This document shows, piece by piece, positions 47,881-59,489 of a stretch of 64,000 nucleotides of DNA. The stretch's first letter is position 1. Each line of letters opens with the position of its first letter. Source of the stretch: Eumeta japonica (Eukaryota > Arthropoda > Insecta > Lepidoptera > Psychidae); NCBI GenBank assembly GCA_005406025.1, contig BGZK01000906.1, positions 62,001 to 126,000 of the forward strand, written 5' to 3'. The position numbers and the translations under genes were made by a program. The notes below the pieces were generated by a model. The model ran no database searches. It had not been told where the DNA came from and saw only the letters and a list, made by a program, of their open reading frames with translations.

Positions 47881-49059
47881 ACAGCATTTAGTATTGTGAA
47901 TGATAAATTTAGATATTAGATTTTCTAAATATTAAATGTAATTTCAAATGGGATAGTGAAATATATAAGCTTTAATCGTTTAATTAAGACAAACAAAAAA
48001 CATCATTTACTGTTCAAATTTTAATCTCGTAAACTTCTAATGTTCTAAATATATGAAAAGAGTAACTAACTAATCGAGAGATTGGCCGAATGACACATGT
48101 TAGAACACATCCCAAATTATTGAGAAAAAATTTGTAATTAGGCTTCTTTATAGAATGTAGGTTATCATTAGAAAGAGTGCTTTTGTAAATTTGACCCATA
48201 AGGGAATAAAAACTGTAAAATAGTGTAGCATGAAAAAATTATTATCGTAATGATGCAGGTGTCAATATTGATATTTAAGGCACTCTTATCAAATAAAAAG
48301 ATGAAGCATCATTTTGTGAAAATCAATTCATAAAGGTGTGAAATTTATATAGATTTCCAAGGTCAAGAAACTTAAATTTTGCACAAGGCTTTTTTCTTAC
48401 ATTGCAGGCAAGCTTCAAAAAGGATCTCTTAAAATTCGACTCTTAAATGTGTCAAACAGGTGGAATACCGAACCGATAACATTTCAGATGTCAGATGTTG
48501 AAATCCAATTATTAGCTAAATATAAATGTGATTTTGCGCTTTATGAAAATCACCCGTACAAATAAAATAAAGGACGGTCTCATCCTTTATTCGGGTGTAC
48601 AACGTTTGATGCACACCCAAACTTGAAATTTTGCCCAAGGACTTCTTTTGTGTAAATTGAGGCTGAAACGTAGTTGAGGATTCGATCGACAATAAGTTTT
48701 AGAGCTAAACAAGAATGAGATCTTTATAAGGCATAGAGCAATTAAATCTACGTTGACGTGCACGGAGTCTTGTATTACTTATTCATAACGCTTATTTGCG
48801 CAGCACATTTCTAGGCGTTTTACTTCTAATAGTAAGCATTAGCATACGTGAAAATATAATACTTTGTTAACTATTTACTTAAGTGATTATTTGAAGCATA
48901 CTTTTTCAGCTAATGTTGGCAGCTTTATTTCTTACATAAATAAATACAACAAGCTATCGACACATTTTAAGACACTCTCCTAAAATGGGTCAAAACCTGC
49001 TTTATATCGAAACTGGCGACGATTAGTGTTATAGGTTTTTGCGATCAAGGATAATAAAT
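47881..49059. other. No gene; short direct repeat and hairpin
   Basis: 'aacttaaattttgcacaagg' at 48370 recurs as 'aacttgaaattttgcccaag' at 48624. An imperfect hairpin (aataaagga...tcctttatt) lies at 48551-48597. No coding. Confidence 0.45.
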
Positions 49060-49270
49060 GCGTCGATTGAAGGTAAGAGCTTTAATCTGCTTTGAACAAA
49101 CGAAGGACATCGAAGTCGATTAATAATTAATACGAAGGAGTGGCTCCTACATTGACGTCGACCAGGGTAAAGGGTCGCTACACACCGGCTCGGGCTGCGA
49201 CACACCTGTAGTGTACTGTGCTTTAACGACCCCTAAACACCTAAGCCTACGCTTCAAACTCTAGACGGCT
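49060..49270. promoter_or_regulatory. GC-richer unique island
   Basis: 'tcgattaataattaatacga', 'cattgacgtcgacc' and 'cacaccggctcgggctgcga' in sequence not repeated in the window. Regulatory role is inferred only. Confidence 0.27.
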
Positions 49271-49429
49271 TATGTCCCGCTTATTTCTAAGTGTGAGTCG
49301 ATTAGCAAAAGTCCCTAACTATGTAATAGTCTAAGCGTTTGCTAACTATACGACTTAGCAAATACTCAGAAATTTATTTCATTTTATTAGTTAGTCAAGA
49401 AACACTTCTATATATTAAATCTATACTAA

Positions 49430-49640
49430 TTTTATGAATTTGAAAGTAAATTATGTATCTGTACGATAGGTTTTTTCGTGGCTAAATCACTCGCTCGATT
49501 TTTATTGCTTTTAATGTCGATATATATTGAACCCTGGGCAGGGACAAATCGAATAACATTTCAACTCAAAATATAGACTATTTATCACTACTAGTGTTGT
49601 GAACATTAGACAAGTAATATCCTATGGAGTTTTTTGATCC
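49430..49640 (+). repeat. Lepidopteran-type repeat fragment
   Basis: 'ttatgaatttgaaagtaa' followed by 'tgtatctgtacga' and later 'ttgaaccctgggcagggaca' resembles the 5' part of a common lepidopteran repeat whose relatives make up 51430-52620 (from memory). Confidence 0.35.
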
Positions 49641-50554
49641 TTTGACATTTACAAGAAATGCCTTTTCACACAATAAACTAACGGTTTGTGTTCCAATTCT
49701 CCTAATGCGGAACACGAATGCGCCGAGATGATGTAGCAGCATACGTTTTCAAATTATGATCGAAATACTGTTTAGTTATGTAGTTAGTGCTACAGCTAAA
49801 GAGGAATTGGTTGAAAATTTAGCTCATAAGTCTCAATCATATCGACGAATTCAATACTACGTGATCTTTCAGCCCACTGCACAGGCAGACCGTCCCGCAT
49901 TCTTATTGTTTGGTAATAAGCTATTCGTACTAATACAGTGCAGATTTGTGTTACTAAGGACTGCTGTCGCTAGTGTTGTCATTAGTCGTCGTGAAAATTC
50001 CCAGGGCCGGCGGCTTAATGCGGTATTGGAGGCACGGAGCAGGAAGTTTTAATTCATCAATTTTAATTCTTACCTTGAATTTTGGAATAGAAGGTAAAGC
50101 GTATACTGAACTGGTGTCGTAATTGCAGTTTCATTTGAAAAATTGAAATTTCCAGTACAAGTCATCGTCGAAATTATGTCAAAGAGCAAACAATCAAAGT
50201 AGCTGATATACATTTAGAAAAACTGTGTTTTTCTCTCATCGGCAATGGTACACATGTAGGGTTGACTACGCCTTCAAAACGATATTTATTTATATTTTTG
50301 TAAAGTATGTGACCAGTAAATTGAGTCAACAAGGAGGAATATATAATTGATAAAAAAGGATACATCTAAGCTCACAATTTTTTTACGCTTATATATACTT
50401 AATAAGTTTTTGATTTGTTTTCTGATCATCACTCATCACAACGAAAGTTATAATCCACGCCAACTAAGCCGCGGGAAACGGCTAGTAATTAATATAAACT
50501 TACTTTGCCCATACAATCACATTAATCACACTGACAAACGCTCCTAAGATTGGC
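49641..50554. other. No gene recognised
   Basis: The reading frame 49756-50052 (98 residues) has no homology I recognise. It sits in a moderately GC-rich patch and could be chance. Confidence 0.35.
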
Positions 50555-50890
50555 GATTGGAACTTCTTAACTCGATAGAAAGTCCAAATTCCCTTAGCGG
50601 AGGAGCTCGTCGACGCAGCTCGTTGTTCACTTCAGGTCACCGTCTGCATCACTTCCCGGGTAAGCCGCCTCTTATTACAGACATCCAGTTTATTTTTGTC
50701 ACAGCTTCACGGACGCGTTTATTTATATTTCAAGTTAGCCGGCGGCGGGCGCGCGTGCGGGGGCGGGCGGCGCCGCGGCCCGGGCGCGCACGCGCGCTGG
50801 ACCGCATTAACATTGCACAACGCGCTAAATGAATCCACACTCGCAGATGGACCCGCGCACCTTCTCGGGACGAAGCCTTGGAGCTGTTTT
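50555..50890. promoter_or_regulatory. Strong GC-rich, CpG-dense island
   Basis: The core at 50738-50805 is the most GC-rich DNA in the window ('ggcggcgggcgcgcgtgcgg', 'cgccgcggcccgggcgcg'). Overlapping open frames arise from the base composition. A pyrimidine-AG precedes 'gtatctcga' at about 50904. It is a candidate promoter, CpG-rich element or 5' exon. Confidence 0.35.
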
Positions 50891-51139
50891 CTTTGTTTGT
50901 GCAGGTATCTCGAAGAGATGAAATTTAAAACAAAGGATATCGACTATATACAAATGTACGTCTGTCGCGTACCTCTAAGTTAAATATGTTTTGGTATCGA
51001 AGCGATTTTCGAAAATTTATGTTATGGTTTAAGAATAACCATAATTATTAAATAATAATAACATAATGGTCATACACCAGCGACCAGTCCCGTATTTACA
51101 CGGGTAGTATTGAATGTATGCACGACTGAACTGCTTGTG

Positions 51140-51235
51140 GTGGCTTAGGGGGTAGTGGTAAATTTATTTACCAGCCTGCGGCGTAACAGTCTCAGATTCG
51201 ATTCACGTTCAAATATTATTGACATTTTTTCTACT
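51140..51235 (+). repeat. tRNA-derived SINE head
   Basis: A-box-like TGGCTTAGGGGG at 51143 and B-box-like AGATTCGATTCAC at 51193 are spaced like an internal Pol III promoter. The T arm does not pair, so this is a SINE, not a tRNA. Confidence 0.5.
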
Positions 51236-51429
51236 TATACTATTTCCGCTATAGCATCGACATTACTAAGATGTCTCGTACTCCGAGAGTACGAGAGACA
51301 ACCGTAAAAATTAAAAACCTAATGAATGTAGAATTAATAGCAATGCGCTTGTTCATAATGTCACACAAATGACTCACACAAAGTAAAGTGTTACTATGTA
51401 TTATTTAAAACTATCTTCTTCGTTAATAC

Positions 51430-52620
51430 CTATAATTAATATCTGTATAAATAAAAATGAATCGCCAAAATGTACGTATATATAAAAGAAAATAACTCTT
51501 TATATCTGTCTGCGTTATTCGTTCGAGGTATCTTCGGAACTGCTGAACAGATCACGGTTAAATTTTCACTGGAAGGTAGAGAAGCTTGCTGGATTACGTT
51601 TAGGGTACTTTTAACGCGATTCTTTTTAGGGTTCATGCGTGAAAAAATCTCTTAAAAATGGGATAACTTTTTAGCATTGAATCAAAAGTGAAACAGGAAT
51701 CGAAATTGGGAGAAAATGGAAATTGGGATTGGATTGAGATGGTCCTTTGTATTTGTCAATCTATCTTTTTGTCCGGGGTATCGCCGGAACGGCTGAACAG
51801 ATCACGATGGGATTAAAACGGAAAGGTAGAAGAGCTTACTGGGCTACATTTGGGGTACTTTTTATCGCGATATTTTTTTAAGGTTCCTGCGGCTTAAAAG
51901 ATTCTTAAAAATGGTATGATTTATTGGAATTCAATCAAAAGTGGAACTGGAAACGAGATAAAACGGAATCGAGGTTAGATTGAGAGGAAATTAAGGACGA
52001 AGAGCTGGATCGGAATTATGATAGAATGTATATATAACAGTGAGCAGTCCATACAAAGATGTACAAAAATTTTTAATAATGATTGAACTCATAGAAAGTT
52101 ACTCTATTCCCGAGTAATATAGTTTATATTTTATTTTAATATTAGTATTTACCTCTGGCTTCGTTCAAATTGAAACTGGGACTGGTAAAGGAATTGAAAC
52201 TGAAAGCTGGACAGGAAGCGAAATCGAGATCAGGACCGGGGTTGAAAATTAATGTAAATATGGGATCAGAATTTAAAGTGTGACCGGGATGTTTCATGTT
52301 TCGTGCATTATACATACTAAAATTTGTCGCCGACTTCAACAATGTTTTTGTATTATTGAACCAAACTACTACACCGATTCTTAAAATTTGTTTATTCATA
52401 GGAAGCTACACTATCCTCAAGTAATATTGCCTATATTTTATTTCGATACTAAGTTCCAAATCGGATCTATGATCGGTAGCGGAATCGGAATCGAAAGGGG
52501 TACAGACAGCAGAATCGAGAACAGGACCAGGATCAGAATCAAAAGTGTGACTGGGATTGAAATTGAAAACGATACCGAGATTTAAATTGACATTGATCCA
52601 TACAAAAAAAGAAAAAAATC
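51430..52620 (+). repeat. Cluster of ~260-300-bp lepidopteran repeat units
   Basis: Units at about 51490-51745 and 51746-52010 share 'ggtatc.tcggaac.gctgaa', 'cagatcacg', 'gaaggtaga.gagctt', 'ggggtacttttta.cgcgat', 'ttaaaaatgg' and 'gaatcaaaagtg.aac.gga'. Units at about 52085-52385 and 52388-52590 share 'atag.aagctac.ctat' and 'gagtaatat.g..tatatttt', each followed by a 'gaa..ggaatcg' purine-rich tail. The 'gaacggctgaacagat' phrase is typical of abundant lepidopteran elements (from memory). Noncoding. Confidence 0.65.
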
Positions 52621-53818
52621 CTCCTATGCCCATGCTGGCACATCTGCGGGCATTAACTATACGGGAAAGTTATCAATAAGAAAATGCAGAACGACGTCTG
52701 CCAGGCCGGCTAGTAGTAACAAATAAATATATAATAAATACACTTTTGCTTAAAACTACTCGAGGAGAGAAACAATTTCACCGTAGTTTATTTTTATATA
52801 GATATATCGAGTTCCTCAGCACACGCCATGGAAGTTTTCACGAGGGATGGCTTTTTCTGATTTAATCATTAAATACCATAAAATAATTTTTAATATCTCA
52901 GAATTTCGAAACCAGAAAAAAGACTACAATTCCATGACTCCAATATCACCACAAATTTAGAAAATTTTCATGAATATTCATAAATCATTTACATAACCCT
53001 TGTGATGAATCAGTCTATCATTTGTTGGAATCCGAATTGAAATCTCCACAGTTGTTTCTCACATGAGTGCAAACATGTATACAGGTTGAGACAACTAGCG
53101 ACTTCAATTTACAACATTAAGTTGTCTCATAAATAATGTCGGTTTTTAATGTTCACTTTGTTTATCATACAAAATCATAGAAAATTAATCATACAAAAAC
53201 CAAAAATACTTTAATATTCAAAGTAAAGCGACGTTAGGTATACCGCATGTAGGTATGTAGTTGTGCGCTTACCGCCGACAGTTTATACTATAGACTGTTT
53301 ACGTCCATCCTGAAACTAAACGAGTTTTCAAACATACTTATCGTCATCACATATACCAAGCCCATTGTATTATATGGTCCTAATTCAATGTTCAGGTAGC
53401 TTTCTGAAACCTCGCTAAAACCATTCTTTGAGCTTGGATGCAAAGAATTGTCGTACTGCATTTTCAATATTTCCTTTGGACATGCAGTATGCATGCATGA
53501 GAGTGTAATTAATTAATTGACGGTTAAGATAAATAGAAAATTGATAGTGCATGTTACTGCATGTAGCAAATTCAAATTAAATTCTAAATAATATCTTTAT
53601 TTTGTAGGTGGAAAAATAACACTTGAAATACGTCATAAAAGTTACAGGTTTTTAATATCTCCACTTTTTTTAATTACTGCTCGTTCGTAAGGCGGTTATC
53701 CCTCAGGAAGAACGAGCAAGAAACTTGACGATAGCTCTTTTGAAACCAATTATATAGAAATATAATCATATAATCAATTGCAAGTAAAGCAACCTGTAGG
53801 AAAATGAGCTCATTATGT
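52621..53818. other. No gene recognised
   Basis: AT-rich. A short inverted pair 'gagacaac...gttgtctc' lies at 53089-53130. No coding. Confidence 0.4.
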
Positions 53819-54716
53819 TCATTTGTCCTCTAAGTATTCAGAGATTATATAATGCCCTTTTTGTGCAAAATGTTTTTTAATAAATACTTTTAATTTGTTT
53901 AAGGGTAAATCTCGTATATCCTCAGGAATCTTATGGAACTTTTGCACACAGGGCCCCCTAAATGAATTCGTGATCCTATGCAGTCGATTAATATGTAAAC
54001 ACATGTTTACATGTTAACCGTTTATTTTATTTTCACTATTTACTTATTTTATTGAAATAAGTAAATAGTGAAGTATATTATATATTTACTTAGTATTGAA
54101 ATTGTCTAGCACTATTTTTATAAAAGCATTCTAAATTTTTACTAACGCATATTAAAATTTTGATAAATAAACTGCGATAGCACAGTTAAAATTCCAATTT
54201 CTTTAAACTGACGTCTAAGACAAACACGAGGTCCCAGCCCGTAAATTGCGCTAATAGCCCACTTTTGCAAAGGTAAAATTCTATAAACATCCCCAAAGTA
54301 GGATGCCATATGCCGTCAAGCTATGGAAACTGCCAAAATAAACTAATCTGGCGGTTTTGATATCAATCATATTTCTTATTTTTATAATTGCAATTGCAGC
54401 AGAGTTAAGTCTTTTCGCCAATTCAACGATATGAGGACCCCAGTGAAGTGTATTTAGTAACAGTATAAAGTAACATATAGGAACACAGTAGCTCTAATTC
54501 ATCGTTTCTTATTAAATTAGAACCAGATTCATTTTTCACATTGAGAAGTGAGGATTTCACACATTTTGTTTTCTTCTTATTAAGATTTAGAGTTTGAGAG
54601 TAAACCATTTTTCAGTTTTGGAGATAGTAATGTTTATATTGTCATAACCAATTGAGTGTCTTTTAACATTGAATAATAAATAGGTATCATTTGCAAAAAG
54701 CACTACTTCAAGAAAA
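53819..54716 (-). pseudogene. LINE ORF2 3' portion, truncated copy
   Basis: On the minus strand from 54716: EVVLFANDTYLLFNV (RT motif C region, 54710-54665), KKKTKCVKSSLLNVKNESG (54580-54520), then shifted pieces of the thumb ('ARLVYFGSFHSLT' near 54330) to CVQKFHKIPEDIRDLPLNKL then KVFIKKHF (53965-53865). The same blocks occur at 62100-62785, so the two are copies of one family, probably CR1/Jockey-like. It is truncated upstream at the junction with the mariner remnant. A 41-nt hairpin is inserted at 54032-54072 relative to the other copy. Motif C reads ND rather than DD. Confidence 0.8.
54032..54072. repeat. 41-nt hairpin inside LINE copy
   Basis: Perfect 17-base arms (54032-54048 and 54056-54072) around a 7-base loop. 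The corresponding position of the related LINE at about 62725 lacks it. Confidence 0.85.
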
Positions 54717-54744
54717 TCAAACAAAATTTATAACGAATTTGCGT

Positions 54745-55340
54745 GAAATAACAGCATATACAATAAATAGAATATCTCGTTTGAACGAAAGTATTTCGGC
54801 ATGGGTCTAAATAAACATTAATCTGATAGTGCAAGGTCCGAACGAAATGCTAGATGTTGTAAGAGTTCAATACCACTAAATTCTTCGATCTTTTCCCGCG
54901 GAACCTTCGAAGTATTGGTCTAGTCTTGTCATGTTACAAAATCACCTGTTTTCGATTTACTGAACCTGAACATTACTGTAATAAAGCCACATACATTCGT
55001 ATCACCTGTTCAATATATCGCGATTGTCCTTTATTTAACTACTGATTTTCCATTTTTGGGACTGTTTAAATAATTTTCAATTTTCATCACAAATAACAGT
55101 GCGTCCCATAAAACGATTGTCTTTCAGCAGGGCGAAGAATTGCTTGCATATTTTACTCAATGTTTTGCTTGAACCTGGTTTACTTTTTGGGGTACCATTC
55201 AACAATTTTTATAGGTCTTACCCAATAATTTAATGTGGCTATGTATGGTGTCTTTAAAAGGTTCAAGAGAGTCCTGGCGAGTGCTGGCATTACTTACAGA
55301 GACAATTTCAGTGTGCAGTGGCATGTATATGTTAATATAT
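54745..55340 (-). pseudogene. Mariner transposase remnant
   Basis: Minus-strand pieces include LLNLLK (near 55255), MVPQKV (55195, compare the usual WVP.EL), KTRPILRR (54930, decayed N.RPH block), and ELLQHLAFRSDLALSD then LFRPMPKYF (54875-54800), corresponding to the mariner 'H.PYSPDLAPSDYHLFRSM' block. It is heavily mutated and its ends are not recognised. It abuts the truncated LINE copy. Confidence 0.55.
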
Positions 55341-56549
55341 AACTCATTAATTACAATTTCCACGTTATTGTTTAGTTTAGGTAATTGGTTTTGAGGACAT
55401 TTTCAAAGTTAGCCCTTAATTCCAATGATTCGTCAAATTGTTTTAATATGCGTAATTAATGATAGGTGTAAGAATTCACAACTACTATTATTTTTTGTAA
55501 GATATAATAGATAATTATAAAAGATACATATCCCACGAATGTTATTGTTGTTATAATACTATTAGTACCTGGATGACCGAGCTTCGCTGATTTTTTTTGG
55601 TAAATCGTGTTTTTTTGGAAAGTGTATTTAGATGTGAATTACAAACTGATGAAATACGAATAATATTTTTCAATCTTACAGACATAATAAAATTTTTACC
55701 ATCACAGTTTGGCTTAGTGTTGCTTAACGTCATCTACTGTCAAGTGGCTTTAGTGTTGCTGTGTCGGTAAAGCAGTTAGTTGTTCCCAATAATAGTTTTT
55801 CTCACAAAATAAGAAACTTAATGTTTTCTTATAAGAAAAGAAACTTGAAAAAATTAGTCATGTATTCCACATGACTAATTTTATTAACTAATTATTTTAA
55901 TAACAAACCGGAGTCGGGACGGCCCGATTTCTCAACTGCGCTATTATAATCTTGTCGATAGTGGATAGTGACTTCGTATTCTAATTCTAATTCATTGCCT
56001 AAATCACGAATAAAACGAGGTCTTCTAAAATGAAACACAGCTAGATCGATTTATTACTCCGGAAACCCCCTGCATATTAAATTTCATGGAGATTGTTGAA
56101 GCCGCTTCGAAAATTCTTATTATATATGTACAAGAATTGCTCGTTTAAAGGCATTAGATAAAATACTAATTGTTTAATTTATATATTATTTCAGTACTAT
56201 AAACTTCATTACTTATAATCGTCTTCAAATTAATTTAATAAAGAAATTAATATACTTTAAAACAACCGAGATTATACGTTGAAACAAATGATTATTAATA
56301 TATTTACAAAATTTCACCACTGTTAAAAATTAGGCCCTATGATCCTAAATATAGATTCATCATATAAATTAACCATTTATGAGACGAATCTGTAACCATT
56401 AGCCATAGCATGTTGCGGTAAGCGCATGCATATTACATTGACAGGAAAAATAATTTACATAAAGCAGCAACAACCCGGTGTAAGAATATTCTAACAGGTT
56501 TACGACGCTGTGTTACGATGTTAGGACAGAAAAAACAAATAAAATAAAA
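55341..56549. other. Repeat head and hairpin; no gene
   Basis: 55568-55740 begins 'gatgaccgagcttcgctga', the head of the 10050/45840 repeat family (copy 3). An 11-bp-arm hairpin (attagtcatgt...acatgactaat) lies near 55855-55881. No coding. Confidence 0.5.
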
Positions 56550-56910
56550 CGGAACCTGGCGCCGGCACAGAGAGATTCCGAAAAGCTATTTCCACTTTTT
56601 TGAGCTGCTTGCTTATTCTGTTACGCTGTAAAAATTCCTAGTCACAGGAAAAATCCTCACTTTCACGTTTCTTTTCACTTCGGGAGTTTTCAAAACAAAG
56701 CGAGAAACATCCAACGCGGCTGCGGACAGGAGATAGTCGACGTCTGCATGACGAAAGCGAGTGTCCGGTAAGTCTTTGGATTGACAATTTCGTTTCTCAC
56801 GCAACGCCGACTTTCGTTAATTTGTCAATCACACCGGGTCAAGTGGAGCGTGCTGCGTGATTGATCCCCATAATCAATTATTAGTAATGATGTATTAGTT
56901 CCGCTTATTA
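56550..56910. promoter_or_regulatory. GC-richer island with PBC/Hox-like sites
   Basis: Unique sequence with TTGTCAATCA (56822), TGATTGAT (56858-56865) and TAATCAATTA (56871-56880) close together. These resemble Exd/Pbx-Hox composite sites. A GGTAAGT donor-like word is at 56767. Enhancer or 5' exon is an inference. Confidence 0.32.
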
Positions 56911-57830
56911 TCACGAACGAATCCTACTAAATATGAATTAGACTCGTGTGGAGAGGGCTCCGTAGTATTATAGTCAACGCATTATTTATGTTCAATTACA
57001 ATCTGAACCGAATCTGGTATCCTTTGCGCCAGTTTTCACCATCGCTTGTGTTTGAAAATTTAAGATATTTAGAAAAATTACTTGTGTTTAAGAAAAATAT
57101 AGTACGATATAGATCATTACTAGAAATAAAAATAAACTGTATGAACATGTCAGTCGATTACATAAAGTCACAATTTTTTTGTCTACGCATGTTCAATAGC
57201 ATTTAGCTTTGAATGCCAAACTAAACTTCGCTGTGCGCTGCCGCGAGTGGCGTATACGCCTACCTCACAACTAACTGGAATTACCGTAAATAATGCATTT
57301 TGTCTTATTTTCTCTTGCCATTAATTTAATATCTCATTTTCATGTGCATATTAACGTTTTAATCGATATCTAATTCATTCTAACATTCAGGTTTACTATT
57401 ATTGATTTCGTTAAACTTTATATTGTTTTTGCGAGGTATCTAAAGAAACTATTTACAACATTTGTTCAATAAATGAGATGGTAATAATTAAATTTAAAGT
57501 TTTGTGATTTTCTATTTAATTTTTTGTAAATATGACATGTATATTTTCTTAAATAACACTTCATTCAAGATCATTAAATAATATTAATTTTAGCATGTGC
57601 CTTCGTCGTGCGTTTGGCTTGATTTACAATACATAACGTCGCGGCAGTGTATATCCGTAGATTCGATCCCCATATAATTATACGTTTTTTTTTCTCATTC
57701 TTTTTTGCGTTAATTTTATAACGTACTATATTTTTTTTGGATTTGGCTGTTTCTCCGTTTACTTTATACGTAAAGTATATATTCGCAGTAAAGTACATAA
57801 AGTACTTCATAGTCGCGACCGACTATTAGT
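56911..57830. other. No gene recognised
   Basis: AT-rich. A B-box-like 'gattcgatcccc' near 57662 preceded by 'tggcttgattt' could be a decayed SINE. Nothing else. Confidence 0.35.
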
Positions 57831-58484
57831 GATTTGGAACAAAAACGAAAAACAACCTTACTAGAACTTAAGGCATCCAAAGAATTATGTAACAGTCTTG
57901 GGAGCGAACGGGATGACCACAAAATAGCCATAAAATCAGTTACATTTTTTAATACCAAATTGAAAGGTGAATTAGCCGAATTAGATAATGACCTCATAGA
58001 ATTAGGTAATGACCTCATAGATCAGCGCGATCCCTTACAAATATTGGTCAATGAAATGAACGACTGTCGGGAGCATTACAAACACAACCTTCTGCAAATC
58101 CAATACTTCAGGCAGAATTACACAGCTATAGAATGCAAACGGATAAATTGCAACACGAAATGGACATGTATAAAGTGCACGAGACAGTTGTGCGATTCAA
58201 TGTTGAATGGTGAATGGTCTGACACGCCGAATCCTTGTTTGAATTTAAATTATAATAAAGTAAAAAAAAATAGAAAAAAAAATAGGAATATTTTTAATAT
58301 AAATAAAATTATTGGGCGATCACAAAAAATGATAAAACAACTAAATTGCAATTATAGAAAATTTTGTTTTAAAAAACAAAATCAAGAATTACTTTGTAAA
58401 ATAAAAGTATACGAGGCTGGAATTGCTCGTAGAAATTCCGAGTGTCGGGGATTTGTAGAACCAATCAAAACGTTTGCAAAATGA
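57831..58484 (+). pseudogene. LINE ORF1 N-terminal/coiled-coil remnant
   Basis: This open stretch has no in-frame ATG at its head (it opens after GAT-TTG) and reads LLELKASKELCNSLGSERDD, then AELDNDLIELGNDLIDQRDP and VNEMNDCREHYKHNLLQIQ. Hydrophobic spacing suggests a coiled coil through about residue 95, the usual multimerisation domain of LINE ORF1 proteins. The later Lys/Asn-rich part is low-complexity and partly out of register. A near-duplicate DLIELGNDLID lies at residues 53-63. Position and orientation, about 1 kb before the endonuclease, support ORF1 of the same element. It is probably non-functional. Confidence 0.6.
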
Positions 58485-58499
58485 TTTATAAGAAATAAT

Positions 58500-59460
58500 T
58501 GCACAATTCGAATCGTACAACTTTTATTCAGAATCAAATTTGTATCATAATGATTTGATATGTGACATTGTATCGTGTGATCGGATGGAATTCATCGGTC
58601 CCATTTACGAATCAGAAGTGAATAATAAATATGAAAATAAAAAGCTTTTACACCTGTCCAAGGGACTGTTGCTCTCCATACTGGACTGACTGATGAGGGC
58701 CGGGAGAGAATGGTGATCTATTAGGTGTGGTAATATGTATGTAATACTATTATCTGGGTGTTGGATTGGGGCCATGTAGGGCAATTGTGTAGGCAACCAG
58801 GTATTGAATATCTGTATGCCTGGAACCTCATACAGTGACATTTTAAATAAAATTTTATTAGTTAAGTATAGCAAGAACACCACAATTATTATATTAATGG
58901 GGTTTGGTATGCGACGAAAAGATATGATTGCCTCTTTCTCCCGCCTCCTGGAGTCGTCTCACCGAATTAATCTACAAATAATTTTATGCGCTTTTCGTTA
59001 TTAAATTCACTTATTGGAAAAGCAAAATAAAGATATTTATAATATAATTACACTAATGTACAATATGACATGGCGTCATAGTGATGCTAATATATATTTT
59101 TTTTTGATAAAAATATATTTAAATTTAATTTTATTCTCACTAAAAATAAGATGTTCCTATCCAAATATTTCCAACGACATTTGTCTAAATTGTTAGCCTG
59201 TAATATTGATTCTATAATATTTTAAATAGAATATAGTTTTGAGTGACTGCGGCTCAATTGGACCTGGAGGCTCTGTTGGAGTTCTGAGCTCAAAGGATTT
59301 AAACGGGATGCTTCGACAGAGAGAGACCCTAACTTAGTAAACCAAAATAAACAGGGTTTTCTCGGCAAAAGGAAATTTGCAGATTCCTTACACCTAAATT
59401 TCAATACATCAATTTTTAAGGGGGTTGAGAGTAGCTCTAGTATATTATCGAAAAAGTGCT
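58500..59460 (+). pseudogene. LINE ORF1 C-terminal remnant, possibly esterase-like
   Basis: Shifted frames give MEFIGPIYESEVNNKYENKK (58587), MPGTSYSDILNKI (58816), KNTTIIILMGFGMRRKDMIA then LLESSHRINLQIILCAF (58870-59000), and IYNIITLMYNMTWRHSDANI (59035-59095). The 'PG.SY.DI...VI..G' layout recalls the SGNH-hydrolase-like domain present in ORF1 of some CR1-type LINEs (established for that clade). I could not identify the catalytic Ser, so this is tentative. Confidence 0.4.
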
Positions 59461-59489
59461 ATTCCATCAATTTCGCCGTAACGTATTAA

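Noticed and set aside
49756..50052. 98-residue open frame as a host gene
   Set aside because: No recognisable homology, no splice context, and composition is compatible with chance.
50557..50983. Overlapping Arg/Gly/Ala-rich frames as protein genes
   Set aside because: Several frames are open at once because the DNA is extremely GC-rich. That is a base-composition effect.
57600..57680. A/B-box-like pair
   Set aside because: The A box is poor and the tail has no clear relative in the window. Left as a remark only.
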